From the NCBI RefSeq assembly GCF_030651995.1, contig NZ_JAUSBN010000044.1, positions 1 to 60,529 on the forward strand: a DNA stretch of 60,529 bases, in the 5' to 3' direction. Shown here in pieces: positions 8,836 to 17,188 of the stretch. Source of the DNA: Reyranella sp. Its GTDB lineage: Bacteria > Pseudomonadota > Alphaproteobacteria > Reyranellales > Reyranellaceae. Position numbers and translations under genes: made by a program. Numbering within the stretch: position 1 is the stretch's first letter; each line of letters starts with the position of its first letter. A model generated the notes under the pieces. It searched no databases and was not told where the DNA came from. It worked only from the letters and a program-made list of their open reading frames with translations.

Positions 8836-9549
8836 CTACAGCGAGGCCTTGCCCTCGCGCCACGCGACGAAGCCCCGCTTGCGCAAGGCGCAGGCGGGGC
8901 ACTCGCCGCATCCGTGGCCCCAGTCATGCCGCGCCCCTCGGACGCTGTCGTAGCAGGTGTGGGTGTGCTCCAGGATGAGATCGACCAGAGGCGGGCCGCC
9001 CAACTCGTGGGCAAGTCCCCAGGTCTCGGCCTTGTCGAGCCACATCAGGGGCGTGTGAAGCACGAAGGCGCGGTCCATACCGAGGTTGAGCGTCACCTGC
9101 AGCGCCTTGATCGTGTTGTCGCGGCAGTCGGGATAGCCTGAGAAATCCGTCTCGCACATGCCGCCCACCAGGTTGCGGATGTTGCGCCGCCAGGCCACGG
9201 CGGCCGCGAAGGTGAAGAAGAGGAGGTTGCGGCCCGGCACGAAGCTGTTGGGCAGCCCGTCCTTTTCCATCGCGAAGGCGACGTCGCGCGTAAGCGACGT
9301 GTCACTGATCTGTCCCAGCACGCCCATGTCGATGAAATGGTCTTCACCCAGCCGCTCCGCCAAGTGCGGGAAGCGATGCCGGATCTGATCGAGGACGACG
9401 AGCCGTTGTTCGAGCTCGATCCGGTGCCGTTGGCGATAGTCGAAAGCGACCGTCTCGACATGCGCGAATCGCTCTAGCGCCCAGGCCAGACACGTGGTGG
9501 AGTCCTGTCCACCGGAGAAGAGGACGAGGGCAGATCGGGCATCGTTCAT
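8836..9549 (-). CDS. queC: 7-cyano-7-deazaguanine synthase QueC
   Basis: Converts 7-carboxy-7-deazaguanine to preQ0 with ATP and ammonia in queuosine biosynthesis. 237 residues from ATG 9549 ([20 protein letters not shown]); the PP-loop SGGQDS is at about 12-17, so the longer start 21 bases upstream is unlikely. C-terminal zinc site: four Cys in CYDSVR...HGCGECPAC. The FVPGRNLLF motif is also present. The queuosine-type VUT transporter is close by, but queD/queE are not in the window. Confidence 0.96.
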   Translation of the reverse strand: MNDARSALVLFSGGQDSTTCLAWALERFAHVETVAFDYRQRHRIELEQRLVVLDQIRHRFPHLAERLGEDHFIDMGVLGQISDTSLTRDVAFAMEKDGLPNSFVPGRNLLFFTFAAAVAWRRNIRNLVGGMCETDFSGYPDCRDNTIKALQVTLNLGMDRAFVLHTPLMWLDKAETWGLAHELGGPPLVDLILEHTHTCYDSVRGARHDWGHGCGECPACALRKRGFVAWREGKASL

Positions 9550-9631
9550 GAGGGGCTTTATCGCCCGCAACCTCCCTCCGCGCTACAGTGTTGGCGTTCA
9601 GCAGACCCATCCACCACAGAAGGAGGAACCC

Positions 9632-10063
9632 ATGTTCGTCTCCGATATCCTGTCGCGTAAGGGCGGTCTCGTTCACACGGTCACGCCGGGCACCTCGGTC
9701 GGCCAGATTTCCCAGCAGCTCAGCACCCGTCACATCGGCTCGGTGCTGATCCTCGATTCCGACGATTCGGTCGCCGGCATCGTCTCCGAGCGAGACCTCG
9801 TGCACGCCTTCGCCAGGCACGGCGCCGCCGCCCTGGACCTCGAGGCGCGCACCATCATGACCCGCGATGTCGTGACCTGCGATCCCGACGATTCGATCGA
9901 GCATGTCATGCAGCTCATGACGCGCGGTCGCTTCCGTCACCTGCCGGTGGTGCGTCATGGCGAATTGTTGGGCCTGGTGTCGATCGGCGACGTCGTGAAG
10001 ACGCGTCTGGAAGAGGCCCATCACGAGACCGAGGCGCTGCGGGCCTACATCGTTGCCGGCTGA
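9632..10063 (+). CDS. CBS-domain pair protein
   Basis: 143 residues, two tandem CBS motifs (about 7-65 and 75-133), e.g. GSVLILDSDDSVAGIVSERDLV and FRHLPVVRHGELLGLVSIGD. Such small stand-alone CBS proteins bind adenine nucleotides or NAD and act as cytoplasmic energy sensors; the partner is unknown. Start chosen at ATG 9632, preceded by a near-perfect ribosome site AAGGAGGAA. A longer frame opening upstream has no such signal. Divergent from queC. Confidence 0.9.
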   Translation: MFVSDILSRKGGLVHTVTPGTSVGQISQQLSTRHIGSVLILDSDDSVAGIVSERDLVHAFARHGAAALDLEARTIMTRDVVTCDPDDSIEHVMQLMTRGRFRHLPVVRHGELLGLVSIGDVVKTRLEEAHHETEALRAYIVAG

Positions 10064-10128
10064 CGGCTGCGCTTAAGTTCGGACACGATCTCCGCTAGGG
10101 TCCCGGCCGGACCCTGGGCGGAGAAGTC

Positions 10129-10875
10129 ATGTCATTACCCCTGCAAGGCAAGGTCGCGCTGGTGACGGGCGCGGGCAAGAACATCGGGCGCACAATCGCG
10201 CTGACCCTCGCGCGCGACGGAGCGGCCATCGTGGTCAACGGGCGTTCGGACAGAGCGGCGGTCGATGCCGTCGTCGGCGAGATCGAGGCCGCCGGGGGCC
10301 GGGCGATGGCCGCCATGGGCGATGTCTCCGATCCGACCGTGCCGCCGCGTCTCGCGGCCGAGGCTACCGCGAAGTTCGGCGGCGTCGACATTCTCGTCAG
10401 CAACGCGGGCCTGCGCCGCCAGACCTCCTTCCTCGACATGTCGTTCGAGGAGTGGCGCGAGATCATGTCGGTCGCGCTCGACGGCGCCTTCCTGCTGGGC
10501 AAGGCGATCGTGCCCCAGATGGTGGCGCGGGGCGGCGGCGCCTTCGTGGCGCTGTCCGGCATTTCCACCCATGTCGGCACGCCCAACCGCTGTCACGTGT
10601 CGGCCTCCAAGTCGGGCCTCGAAGGCCTGATGCGGGCGCTCGCGGTCGAACTGGCGCCGCACAAGATCACCTGCAATGCGCTGGCGCCGGGCGCCATCGA
10701 CACGACGCGCGGGGCCGCGGCGGGCGCACGTCCGGCGGTGAACCGTCCGATTCCGCTGAAGCGCTTCGGCACGGTCGAGGAGATCGCGGCCATGGTGCGC
10801 CTGCTGGTCGGGCCGGAAGGCACCTTCATCACCGGCCAGACGATCCACGTGAACGGCGGCGAGTTCCTGACATGA
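10129..10875 (+). CDS. SDR-family oxidoreductase-like protein lacking the catalytic Tyr
   Basis: 248 residues with a complete Rossmann fold: cofactor loop TGAGKNIG (13-20) and SNAG (91-94), C-terminal ITGQTIHVNGG. In the active site the expected Y-x3-K reads V157-S-A-S-K161 (context RCHVSASKSGLEGL), so the catalytic Tyr is Val, with His at 156. Lys161 and an upstream Ser (LSG, 143) remain. A His could substitute, or the protein may bind rather than reduce. First gene of a four-gene chain with overlapping stop/start codons (peptidase, crcB, flavoprotein). Confidence 0.88.
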   Translation: MSLPLQGKVALVTGAGKNIGRTIALTLARDGAAIVVNGRSDRAAVDAVVGEIEAAGGRAMAAMGDVSDPTVPPRLAAEATAKFGGVDILVSNAGLRRQTSFLDMSFEEWREIMSVALDGAFLLGKAIVPQMVARGGGAFVALSGISTHVGTPNRCHVSASKSGLEGLMRALAVELAPHKITCNALAPGAIDTTRGAAAGARPAVNRPIPLKRFGTVEEIAAMVRLLVGPEGTFITGQTIHVNGGEFLT

Positions 10876-11891
10876 GGAACCTGATCACCGACGTGCCCGG
10901 CGTCCTGGTCGGCAACGCCCAGGACATGCGCGCCGCCACGGGCGCCACGGTCGCGATCTTCGAACAGGGCGCCGTGGCCAGCATCTCGACCCTGGGCGGT
11001 GCGCCGGGCGACCGGATGGGCACCTCGCTCGAGCCCGAGATGGTGGGCGAGATGATCGACGCCGTCGTGCTGTCGGGCGGCTCGGTGTACGGGCTCGACG
11101 CGGCGGGCGGCGCCTCGGCCGTGCTCTGCCAGCGCGGCCAGGGCCGCACCTTCGGCGGCCTCGCCATTCCGGTGGCGGTGCAGGCCATCCTGTTCGACCT
11201 GGTCAACGGCGGCGCGAAGGACTGGATGCGCGAGCCGGTGAAGCACGAGCCGCCCTACTGGGCTCTCGGTCGTGACGCCGCGCTGGTGGCAGCGCACGAC
11301 TTTGCGCTGGGCACGGCGGGGGCCGGCGTCGGCGCCACCACGGCGGGCCTGAAGGGCGGGTTGGGATCGACCAGCGCCCGGACCAGCCAGGGCTTCACGG
11401 TCGGCGCGCTGGTTGCGGTCAACGCGGTGGGCTCGGCCACGATCGGCAGCGGCCCGCATTTCTGGGCGGGCGCCTATGAGCAGGGAAGCGAGTTCGGCGG
11501 CCTGGGCTGGCCGGCCCGGCTACCCGAGGATGCACTGAAGATGCGCTTCAAGGGACAGCCCTTGCCGGTTACGGCGACCACCATTGCGCTGGTCGCCACG
11601 GACGCGACGCTCACCAAGGCGGAGTGCAAGCGGTTGGCCATCATGGCGAATGACGGACTCTCCAAGTCGCTGCGCCCCGTGCATGCGCCGAACGACGGCG
11701 ACACGGTGTTTGCTGCCGCGACCGGCAAGGCGGGCCGCGGCGGCAATCCGCCGGTCCTGACGGAACTCGGCACCGTGGCGGCCGATTGCCTGGCGCGGGC
11801 CGTGGCGCGCGGCGTCTACGAGGCGACGGCGCTGCCCTTCGCGAATGCCGTACCCGACTGGAAGACGAAGTTCGGAGGCGGTCGGCCATGA
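10872..11891 (+). CDS. P1-family (DmpA/NylC-like) N-terminal nucleophile hydrolase
   Basis: 339 residues; start ATG overlaps the SDR stop (ATGA at 10872-10875). Hallmarks of the self-cleaving P1/S58 superfamily: ITDVPGVLVGNAQD at the N terminus, VVLSGGSVYGLDAAGG, GAGVGATTAGLKGG, and the strand TTIALVATDATLTKAE near 236, where family members cleave themselves to expose a Thr nucleophile. The residue before that Thr is Ala rather than the Asn seen in NylC-like enzymes. Likely aminopeptidase or amide/oligomer hydrolase; substrate unknown. The overlap with the SDR gene suggests a joint catabolic role. Confidence 0.85.
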   Translation: MRNLITDVPGVLVGNAQDMRAATGATVAIFEQGAVASISTLGGAPGDRMGTSLEPEMVGEMIDAVVLSGGSVYGLDAAGGASAVLCQRGQGRTFGGLAIPVAVQAILFDLVNGGAKDWMREPVKHEPPYWALGRDAALVAAHDFALGTAGAGVGATTAGLKGGLGSTSARTSQGFTVGALVAVNAVGSATIGSGPHFWAGAYEQGSEFGGLGWPARLPEDALKMRFKGQPLPVTATTIALVATDATLTKAECKRLAIMANDGLSKSLRPVHAPNDGDTVFAAATGKAGRGGNPPVLTELGTVAADCLARAVARGVYEATALPFANAVPDWKTKFGGGRP

Positions 11892-12265
11892 GCTACCTGG
11901 TCGTTTTCGTGGGCGCCGGTATCGGCGGCGCCGCCCGACACGGGATGAACATCTGGGTCGCGCGCCTGCTGGGCTCGCACTTTCCCTGGCACACGCTGGT
12001 GATCAACATCCTGGGCTCGATCCTGATGGGCCTGATCACCGGCTGGTTTGCCGAACGGATCGGTGCGGCCGGCCATCTGCGCCTTTTCCTCGCGACCGGG
12101 GTGATGGGCGGGTTCACGACCTTCTCCGCCTTCTCGCTCGACGCGGTGCTGCTGTGGGAGCGGCATGAATATCTGATGGCCGCGCTCTATGTCGGCGGTT
12201 CGGTCGCCGGTGCGATCGCGGGCCTCGCCGCCGCGCTCTGGATCATGGGCAAGGCGCTGGCGTGA
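11888..12265 (+). CDS. crcB: Fluoride efflux channel CrcB (Fluc)
   Basis: 125 residues, four predicted membrane spans, start overlapping the peptidase stop as ATGA. Family signatures: GAGIGGAARHGMN, the central break LVINILGSILMGL, and the pore-lining GVMGGFTTFSAFSLD. These residues line the dual-topology fluoride pore. No fluoride riboswitch precedes it, since it is embedded in an operon, so control by fluoride is not visible here. Confidence 0.95.
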   Translation: MSYLVVFVGAGIGGAARHGMNIWVARLLGSHFPWHTLVINILGSILMGLITGWFAERIGAAGHLRLFLATGVMGGFTTFSAFSLDAVLLWERHEYLMAALYVGGSVAGAIAGLAAALWIMGKALA

Positions 12266-13416
12266 GCCAGCCGCCGGGTTTCGACGTCGTCGTCCTGGGC
12301 GGCGGCGCCGCGGGGTTGATGTGTGCGATGCGGGCGGGCCAGCGCGGCCGCAGGGTCCTGCTGCTCGACCATGCCGAGAAGGTCGGCAAGAAGATCCTGA
12401 TCTCGGGCGGCGGCCGCTGCAATTTCACCAACCGCGAGGCACGGCCCGAGGCGTTCCTCTCGGCCAATCCGCATTTCTGCAAATCGGCGCTGGCGCGCTA
12501 CACGCAGCACGACTTCATCGAGCTGGTGAACAAGCACCGTATCGCCTGGCACGAGAAGACCTTGGGCCAGCTCTTCTGCGACGGCTCGGCCCGGCAGATC
12601 GTGGCGATGCTGCTCGACGAATGCGCGGCGGTGGGCGTCGATGTGCGGGTGGCGCACAAGGTGACGCGCGTCGAGAAGTCGGACCGCTTCACGGTCGCGA
12701 CGGACCACGGCGATTTCTCCGCGACCTCCGTCGTGCTAGCGACGGGAGGGTTGTCGATCCCGAAGATGGGCGCGACCGGCTTCGCGCACGATGTTGCGCG
12801 CCACTTCAAGCTGCGTATCACCGACACGCGGCCGGCGCTGGTGCCGCTCACGCTCCCGGTGCCTGAGATCAGCGGCGTGTCGCTCGACGTCGAAGCGTGC
12901 TGCGGTCGGGCGAGCTTTCGTGAGGCCCTGCTGTTCACTCATCGCGGCCTGTCGGGCCCGGCAATCCTGCAGGTCTCATCCTACTGGAAGTCGGGACAGG
13001 AGATCGTGGTCGACCTGCTGCCAGATCTCGATGCCGCGTCATTGTTGAAGGAGCGCAAGCGCACTCGGCCCAAGGCCGAGCTACGCACGATCCTCGCGGA
13101 GGTCCTGCCGCAGCGCCTGGCGCAGAGCCTGGCGCCGGAGGGCCTCATGGCCAACCAGCGCGACCGCGATCTCGACACGCTGGCGAACCGCCTGAAGACG
13201 TGGACCTTCGTGCCGACCGGCACCGAGGGCTACGCCAAGGCCGAGGTCACGCTGGGCGGCATCGACACCGACGGGCTGTCGTCTAAGACGATGGAGGCGA
13301 AGAAGGTCCCGGGCCTGTTCGCGATCGGTGAGGCGGTCGACGTGACCGGCTGGCTGGGCGGCTACAATTTCCAATGGGCCTGGTCGTCGGGCTGGGTGGC
13401 CGGCGAGACGGTGTAG
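12262..13416 (+). CDS. HI0933/BaiN-family FAD-dependent oxidoreductase
   Basis: 384 residues beginning at GTG 12262, which overlaps the crcB stop (GTGA), so translation is coupled. N-terminal FAD motif VVLGGGAAGLMCA at about 10-22; the family signature ILISGGGRCNFTN follows at 47-59. The C-terminal GLFAIGEAVDVTGWLGGYNFQWAWSSG is the flavin-proximal closing motif. Family members include the bile-acid enzyme BaiN, but most are uncharacterised; substrate unknown. Confidence 0.92.
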   Translation: MSQPPGFDVVVLGGGAAGLMCAMRAGQRGRRVLLLDHAEKVGKKILISGGGRCNFTNREARPEAFLSANPHFCKSALARYTQHDFIELVNKHRIAWHEKTLGQLFCDGSARQIVAMLLDECAAVGVDVRVAHKVTRVEKSDRFTVATDHGDFSATSVVLATGGLSIPKMGATGFAHDVARHFKLRITDTRPALVPLTLPVPEISGVSLDVEACCGRASFREALLFTHRGLSGPAILQVSSYWKSGQEIVVDLLPDLDAASLLKERKRTRPKAELRTILAEVLPQRLAQSLAPEGLMANQRDRDLDTLANRLKTWTFVPTGTEGYAKAEVTLGGIDTDGLSSKTMEAKKVPGLFAIGEAVDVTGWLGGYNFQWAWSSGWVAGETV

Positions 13417-13501
13417 GCAGGCGTGTTGAACGGTCCCCTTGTCGGCTCAACTGAGCAAGCGACTTGGCGACATGGTCAGGTGCCGATCGGGGGATGGAAC
13501 G

Positions 13502-14821
13502 ATGGCGACAAGTTGCGCTGACCTTTACATGGCCAAGCTGACGACCGCCGCCAAGGCAGTTGCGGGCGTTCGCGATGGTGCCACGGTTTCCCTCGGCATG
13601 GCGATCGGCCAACCGCCGGCTTTGCTGGCGGCGCTTGCCGATCGGTTGCGATCCAACGACCTCAAAAAGATACGGCTCTATTACAAGATCGCCATGTAGC
13701 CGTTGGCCACGTCGCTGCTGGCCGAGGATGTCATCGAGAAGGTCGACGCCCACAGCTTCTTCATCGGCGGCCCCGACCACGAGATCATCAAGCGGCAGCT
13801 CAAGACCGGCAGGAAGCTCCTGAGCTTCGTTCCCGTCAACTTCAGCCAGATCCCCCGCCTGTTCGAGGAGATCATCGCGCTCGTCACCTTCATCGTGACG
13901 GTCTCGCCGATGGACGGGGGTGGCTTTTTCTCGCTGGGCACGAACAACGATTTCGCCTCGACCGCCGCGCGGCGATGCAAGCGTCTGATCGTCGAGGTCA
14001 ATCGCAATATGCCGCGGGTTTTCGGACAGTCGCAGATTCACGTGAGCGAAGTGGCTGCGATCGTCGAGAACCACGTACCGCTGATCGAGGCGGGGGTCGC
14101 CGAGCCATCGCCCGAGGGACGTGCCATCGGCGCCCTGGTGGCGCCCATGGTGCCGAACGGCGCCACGATCCAGCTCGGCATCGGCAAGATTCCCTCCGGT
14201 GTTGCCATGGCCCTGGAGAAGCATGCGGACCTCGGCATCCACACCGAGCTGTTCTCGCCGGCCATGGCCGACCTGGTCCAGAAGGGCGTCATCACCGGCG
14301 CGCGCAAGACGCTCCACCCCGGCAAGCACGTCTTCACCGTGGCCTTCGGTACGACCGACTCCTACGCCTTCATGAACGACAACAGCGCCTTCGAGAGCTA
14401 CGCATCGTCGTACGTGAACGACATCCGGGTCATCGCGCAGCACGACGACTTCATCTCGGTCAATACGGCGATCGAGATCGACCTCTACGGGCAGGTCAAC
14501 GCCGAATTCATCGGCGAGCATGAGTACAGCGGGTCGGGTGGCCAGTTCGACTTCGTGAAGGGCGCTTCGCTCGCGAAGCGCGGCAAGTCGATCATCGCGA
14601 TCCAGTCGACGGCACGGAAGGGAACGGTCTCCAGCATCGTACCGAAGGTCGCGATGGTGACCGACCTCCGCATGGACGTCGAATGGGTGGTCACCGAACA
14701 CGGTGCGGTAAATCTGCGGGGCAAGTCGACCAAGGAACGCGCCCTCGCGCTGATCGGAATCGCCCATCCGGCTTTTCGCGACGAGCTGACGTCTACGGCC
14801 CGCAAAGTCAAGTTGATCTGA
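13502..14821 (+). pseudogene. Acetyl-CoA hydrolase/CoA-transferase gene interrupted by in-frame TAG
   Basis: Two open segments in the same frame, 13502-13696 and 13700-14821, are separated only by TAG at 13697-13699. Together they make a ~438-residue CoA transferase of the acetyl-CoA hydrolase / 4-hydroxybutyrate CoA-transferase family: DGATVSLGMAIGQPPALLAA at the N terminus, GATIQLGIGKIPSGVAMAL, and the catalytic region NTAIEIDLYGQVNAEFIGEH, SGSGGQFDF. No frameshift is needed; one substitution explains the break. Start ATG 13502 suits the family N terminus. Downstream lies a methylmalonyl-CoA-decarboxylase-like gene, the pairing seen in scpB-scpC of E. coli. Could be a real nonsense mutation or a sequencing error. 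Confidence 0.85.
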
Positions 14822-14832
14822 GGATTGATCGC

Positions 14833-15603
14833 ATGCCGCTGATCCGGACTTCGCTGGCCGACAAGATCGGCACCATTGCGTTCGACCATGACGACAAGCG
14901 CAACGCCCTCGGCGCGGACCTGATTGCCGAGGTGATCGCAGCCCTGGATGCCTTCAAGGCCGATGGCGCACGCGTGGTCGTGCGGCGCAGCGCCTCCGGG
15001 GGCAAGGTCTGGTCGGCCGGTCACGATGTCGGCGAGCTGCCGAGGGCGGACGTCGACCCGCTGCCCTATAGCGATCCGTTGGAGCAGTTGCTGCGGGCGG
15101 TCAAGGCGTTTCCGGCGCCGGTGATCGCCATGGTTCACGGTTCGGCATGGGGCGGTGCGTGTGATCTGGTCATGGCCTGCGACCTCGTGATGGGCGACGA
15201 GACCTGCGCCTTCGCCATCACGCCTGCGAAGCTCGGGTTGCCGTACAACGTGGCCGGCATTCTCAACTTCATGAGTCGCCTGCCGCTGACCGTGGTGAAG
15301 GAGATGTTCTTCTCGGCGAATCTCATTTCGGCCGAACGGGCGGAGCGCGCCGGTATCGTCAATCAAGTCGTGCCGGCGGCGTCGCTCGAGGCGGAAACCT
15401 ACGCGATGGCGAGGACGATCGCATCGCGTTCCTCAAAGGCGATTGCTGCCTCCAAGGAGGCCATCCGCGTGCTGAGCGAATCGGTCCCGATCAACCCGGC
15501 GACCTATGAATACCTCCATGGCCTGCGCCGGGATGTCTATTTCGGTCCCGACTACCATGAAGGCACGGCGGCATTCCTCGAGAAGCGTGCGCCAAAATTC
15601 TGA
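14833..15603 (+). CDS. Crotonase-fold protein, methylmalonyl-CoA decarboxylase (ScpB)-like
   Basis: 256 residues from ATG 14833, 11 bases after the broken CoA-transferase gene. Closest recognisable relative is E. coli ScpB/YgfG: shared blocks include KVWSAGHDVGELP, DPLPYSDPLEQLLR, VHGSAWGGACDLVMACDLV, TPAKLGLPYNVAGILN, and a C-terminal YHEGTAAFLEKRAPKF. ScpB decarboxylates (R)-methylmalonyl-CoA to propionyl-CoA. The pairing with a CoA transferase supports that reading, though general enoyl-CoA hydratase activity cannot be excluded. No methylmalonyl-CoA mutase gene is nearby. Confidence 0.85.
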   Translation: MPLIRTSLADKIGTIAFDHDDKRNALGADLIAEVIAALDAFKADGARVVVRRSASGGKVWSAGHDVGELPRADVDPLPYSDPLEQLLRAVKAFPAPVIAMVHGSAWGGACDLVMACDLVMGDETCAFAITPAKLGLPYNVAGILNFMSRLPLTVVKEMFFSANLISAERAERAGIVNQVVPAASLEAETYAMARTIASRSSKAIAASKEAIRVLSESVPINPATYEYLHGLRRDVYFGPDYHEGTAAFLEKRAPKF

Positions 15604-15725
15604 GCCGGTGTCTGGCGCGGGCAGGGCGCATCGACCATAGCGCCGTGTCCCGTGCGGATCTTCGCCCGGTGAGGCTGTCGACGTGAGCGGGCGGATGGCG
15701 AGGCAATCGGTCTGAGGCGCGTTCG

Positions 15726-15829
15726 TCAGTGACCGAGATAGCTCCGCCGCAGATCGGGATCTCGGGCGAGGTCGGCGGCGCTGCCAGACAGCGCGATGCG
15801 GCCGTTCTCCAGAACATAGGCGCGGTTCG
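15726..15829 (-). pseudogene. Duplicate fragment of livF 3' end
   Basis: On the minus strand this encodes the last 34 residues of LivF (RAYVLENGRIALSGSAADLA through SYLGH) and its stop codon. Compared with intact livF at 17085 onward, I count six mismatches in about 105 bases, only one changing a residue (His to Asn). It therefore looks like a homologous allele rather than a very recent duplication. The copy begins abruptly at 15829-15830. The plus-strand region 15604-15725 before it shows no gene. Confidence 0.85.
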
Positions 15830-15850
15830 CCTATGCCGAAATCCCGAACG

Positions 15851-16624
15851 TCAGTAGTAGGCTTTCTCCGACTTTGGCGGATCAATGGTGACAGAAGTCA
15901 AACGCTCTTCGCTGGGTCCGCTACGGACGCGATTGCGGATATTGTGTTCCAGCACGGAAATCTCCGATGCGGCGAAAAAATCGTCGCGATCCTCGCCGGC
16001 TTCGAAGTAGCGACCGAGATGGCATCGGCTGAAATCGCCGAGAAAGATTGCCGACATTTCCGAACCATGGTTCTTCAGAAACGCGAAAGGCCGGTCATCC
16101 TTGCGCAGAAGAAGACCGATCAGCCTGATTGCCTTGTAGATCAGCGAACTGTCATGAAACATGACTGCCGAATCCGTCTTCATCATCGGCAGGGCCCACA
16201 GGAAATCGCGGAAGCAGGCTTGGTCAGTATGCTCGCCGTCGATGAAAGCGAGATCAAACCGACGATCCGACGGCGGCAGCGTGTCGATTGACCCATCGTG
16301 AGTCGTCAGCTTCGTCGTTGCCAACCCCGCCTCGTGCAGGCGGTCGAGCATCGACTGGGTGGTGATGCCGGCATAGTCGAACAGAGCGCCGCGTTCATCG
16401 GGCAGGGTCTTGCCGCGCTCGTCGATGGAAAGGATCGACGTGCAGGCTGGGTCCCTGAGAAAGGGCGCCAAGCTGCCGCCGAGAAAAGACCCGATTTCCA
16501 GGTAGTCGTAGCAGGGCGCGAAGTCACCGATCAGCCGCTGCGCAGCAAGAAGGAACTCCTTGTCGCGAATGCTGCTCTGCGACTCGATGGGAAAGAGGAG
16601 AGCAATTTCGGAAGTTTTCGGCAT
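15851..16624 (-). CDS. Class I SAM-dependent methyltransferase (Methyltransf_24-like)
   Basis: 257 residues from ATG 16624. Motif I is YDYLEIGSFLGGSLAPFL at about 41-58, followed by an acidic strand end LSIDERG, and FDLAFIDGEHT around 122-132, typical of class I methyltransferases in surface-polysaccharide or secondary-metabolite loci. By eye, base composition is less GC-rich than in neighbouring genes (more A/T wobble codons), consistent with foreign origin. It is enclosed by a livF remnant on one side and an integrase remnant on the other. Substrate unknown. Confidence 0.78.
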   Translation of the reverse strand: MPKTSEIALLFPIESQSSIRDKEFLLAAQRLIGDFAPCYDYLEIGSFLGGSLAPFLRDPACTSILSIDERGKTLPDERGALFDYAGITTQSMLDRLHEAGLATTKLTTHDGSIDTLPPSDRRFDLAFIDGEHTDQACFRDFLWALPMMKTDSAVMFHDSSLIYKAIRLIGLLLRKDDRPFAFLKNHGSEMSAIFLGDFSRCHLGRYFEAGEDRDDFFAASEISVLEHNIRNRVRSGPSEERLTSVTIDPPKSEKAYY

Positions 16625-16864
16625 TGTGACGAACCGCCAGGGAAGCAACCAAGGAGCAGGGCGATGACATGGGGGAAAGCATCGTGCAAAGCAAGCCTTG
16701 TCAAACGAAGTGCTGAAGCAAGCCATGTCCGGTTCGGGGCAAGCGCTACAGGTCGTATTTGGCCACACTGCAGGCCAAGTCCGCAGTGATCCGAAAGCGG
16801 ACCCGATTTCAGTGTCTTAACAGGCGGCTCATGCTCCTCGGATTTGTAACCGACGAGGGTGACT
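16625..16864. other. Non-coding stretch inside the livF scar
   Basis: About 240 bases between the methyltransferase start and the integrase fragment. I see no convincing gene. Bases 16836-16857 resemble a tRNA anticodon arm (stem CCTCG ... CGAGG around TTTGTAA) but lack other tRNA arms. The composition is more AT-rich than the surroundings. Confidence 0.4.
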
Positions 16865-17083
16865 ATGTCAGATGAAGTGATCGCTACCCCGACGCCCCGC
16901 GAGCGCGTGCCCTGGAACAATGGCAGGCTGACAGGAGCAAAGCCGCCGCTGCGACCAAAACATGTCTGGTCGATCCGGACGAAGCTCCAGGTCGAAGGCC
17001 GAGTTCGCGACCTCGCGATGTTCAATTTGGCGATCGACAGCAAGCTTCTTGGCTGCGACGTCGTCGCCATCCGGGTCGAGGCA
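16865..17083 (+). pseudogene. Tyrosine recombinase (phage-type integrase), N-terminal fragment
   Basis: About 73 residues (MSDEVIATPTPRERVPWNNG ... RVEA). The pattern TPRERVPWNxGxLTGxKPPL, then a helix with IRTKLQ, RDLAMFNLAIDSKLLGCDVV, matches the N-terminal part of short tyrosine-recombinase integrases found as multi-copy genes in proteobacteria. The homology stops at 17083, exactly where the livF stop codon begins on the other strand (17085-17087). The catalytic R-H-R-Y part is missing, so the gene is dead. It marks the boundary of a former mobile insertion. Confidence 0.75.
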
Positions 17084-17188
17084 GTCAGTGACCGAGATAG
17101 CTGCGCCTCAGATCGGGATCGCGGGCGAGGTCGGCGGCGCTGCCGGACAGCGCGATGCGGCCGTTCTCCAGGACATAGGCGCGGTGCG
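17084..17188. repeat. Direct repeat with 15725-15829 (livF 3' end)
   Basis: These bases, which are the 3' end of intact livF, are repeated in the same orientation at 15725-15829 (offset 1359 bases, about 94% identical by eye). The pair encloses the methyltransferase gene and integrase fragment, the arrangement left by an element that integrates at a gene's 3' end or by allelic recombination. Confidence 0.85.

Noticed and set aside
11600..11720. HAP-NDGD in the P1 peptidase as loss of the nucleophile
   Set aside because: The more likely nucleophile is Thr in TTIALVATDA around residue 236, which is present; the HAP segment is not clearly the cleavage site.
16836..16857. Sequence like a tRNA-Thr(TGT) anticodon arm next to the integrase fragment
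   Set aside because: Only an anticodon-arm-like stem-loop is present; no T-arm, D-arm or acceptor stem pairs around it, so a tRNA gene or att site cannot be supported.
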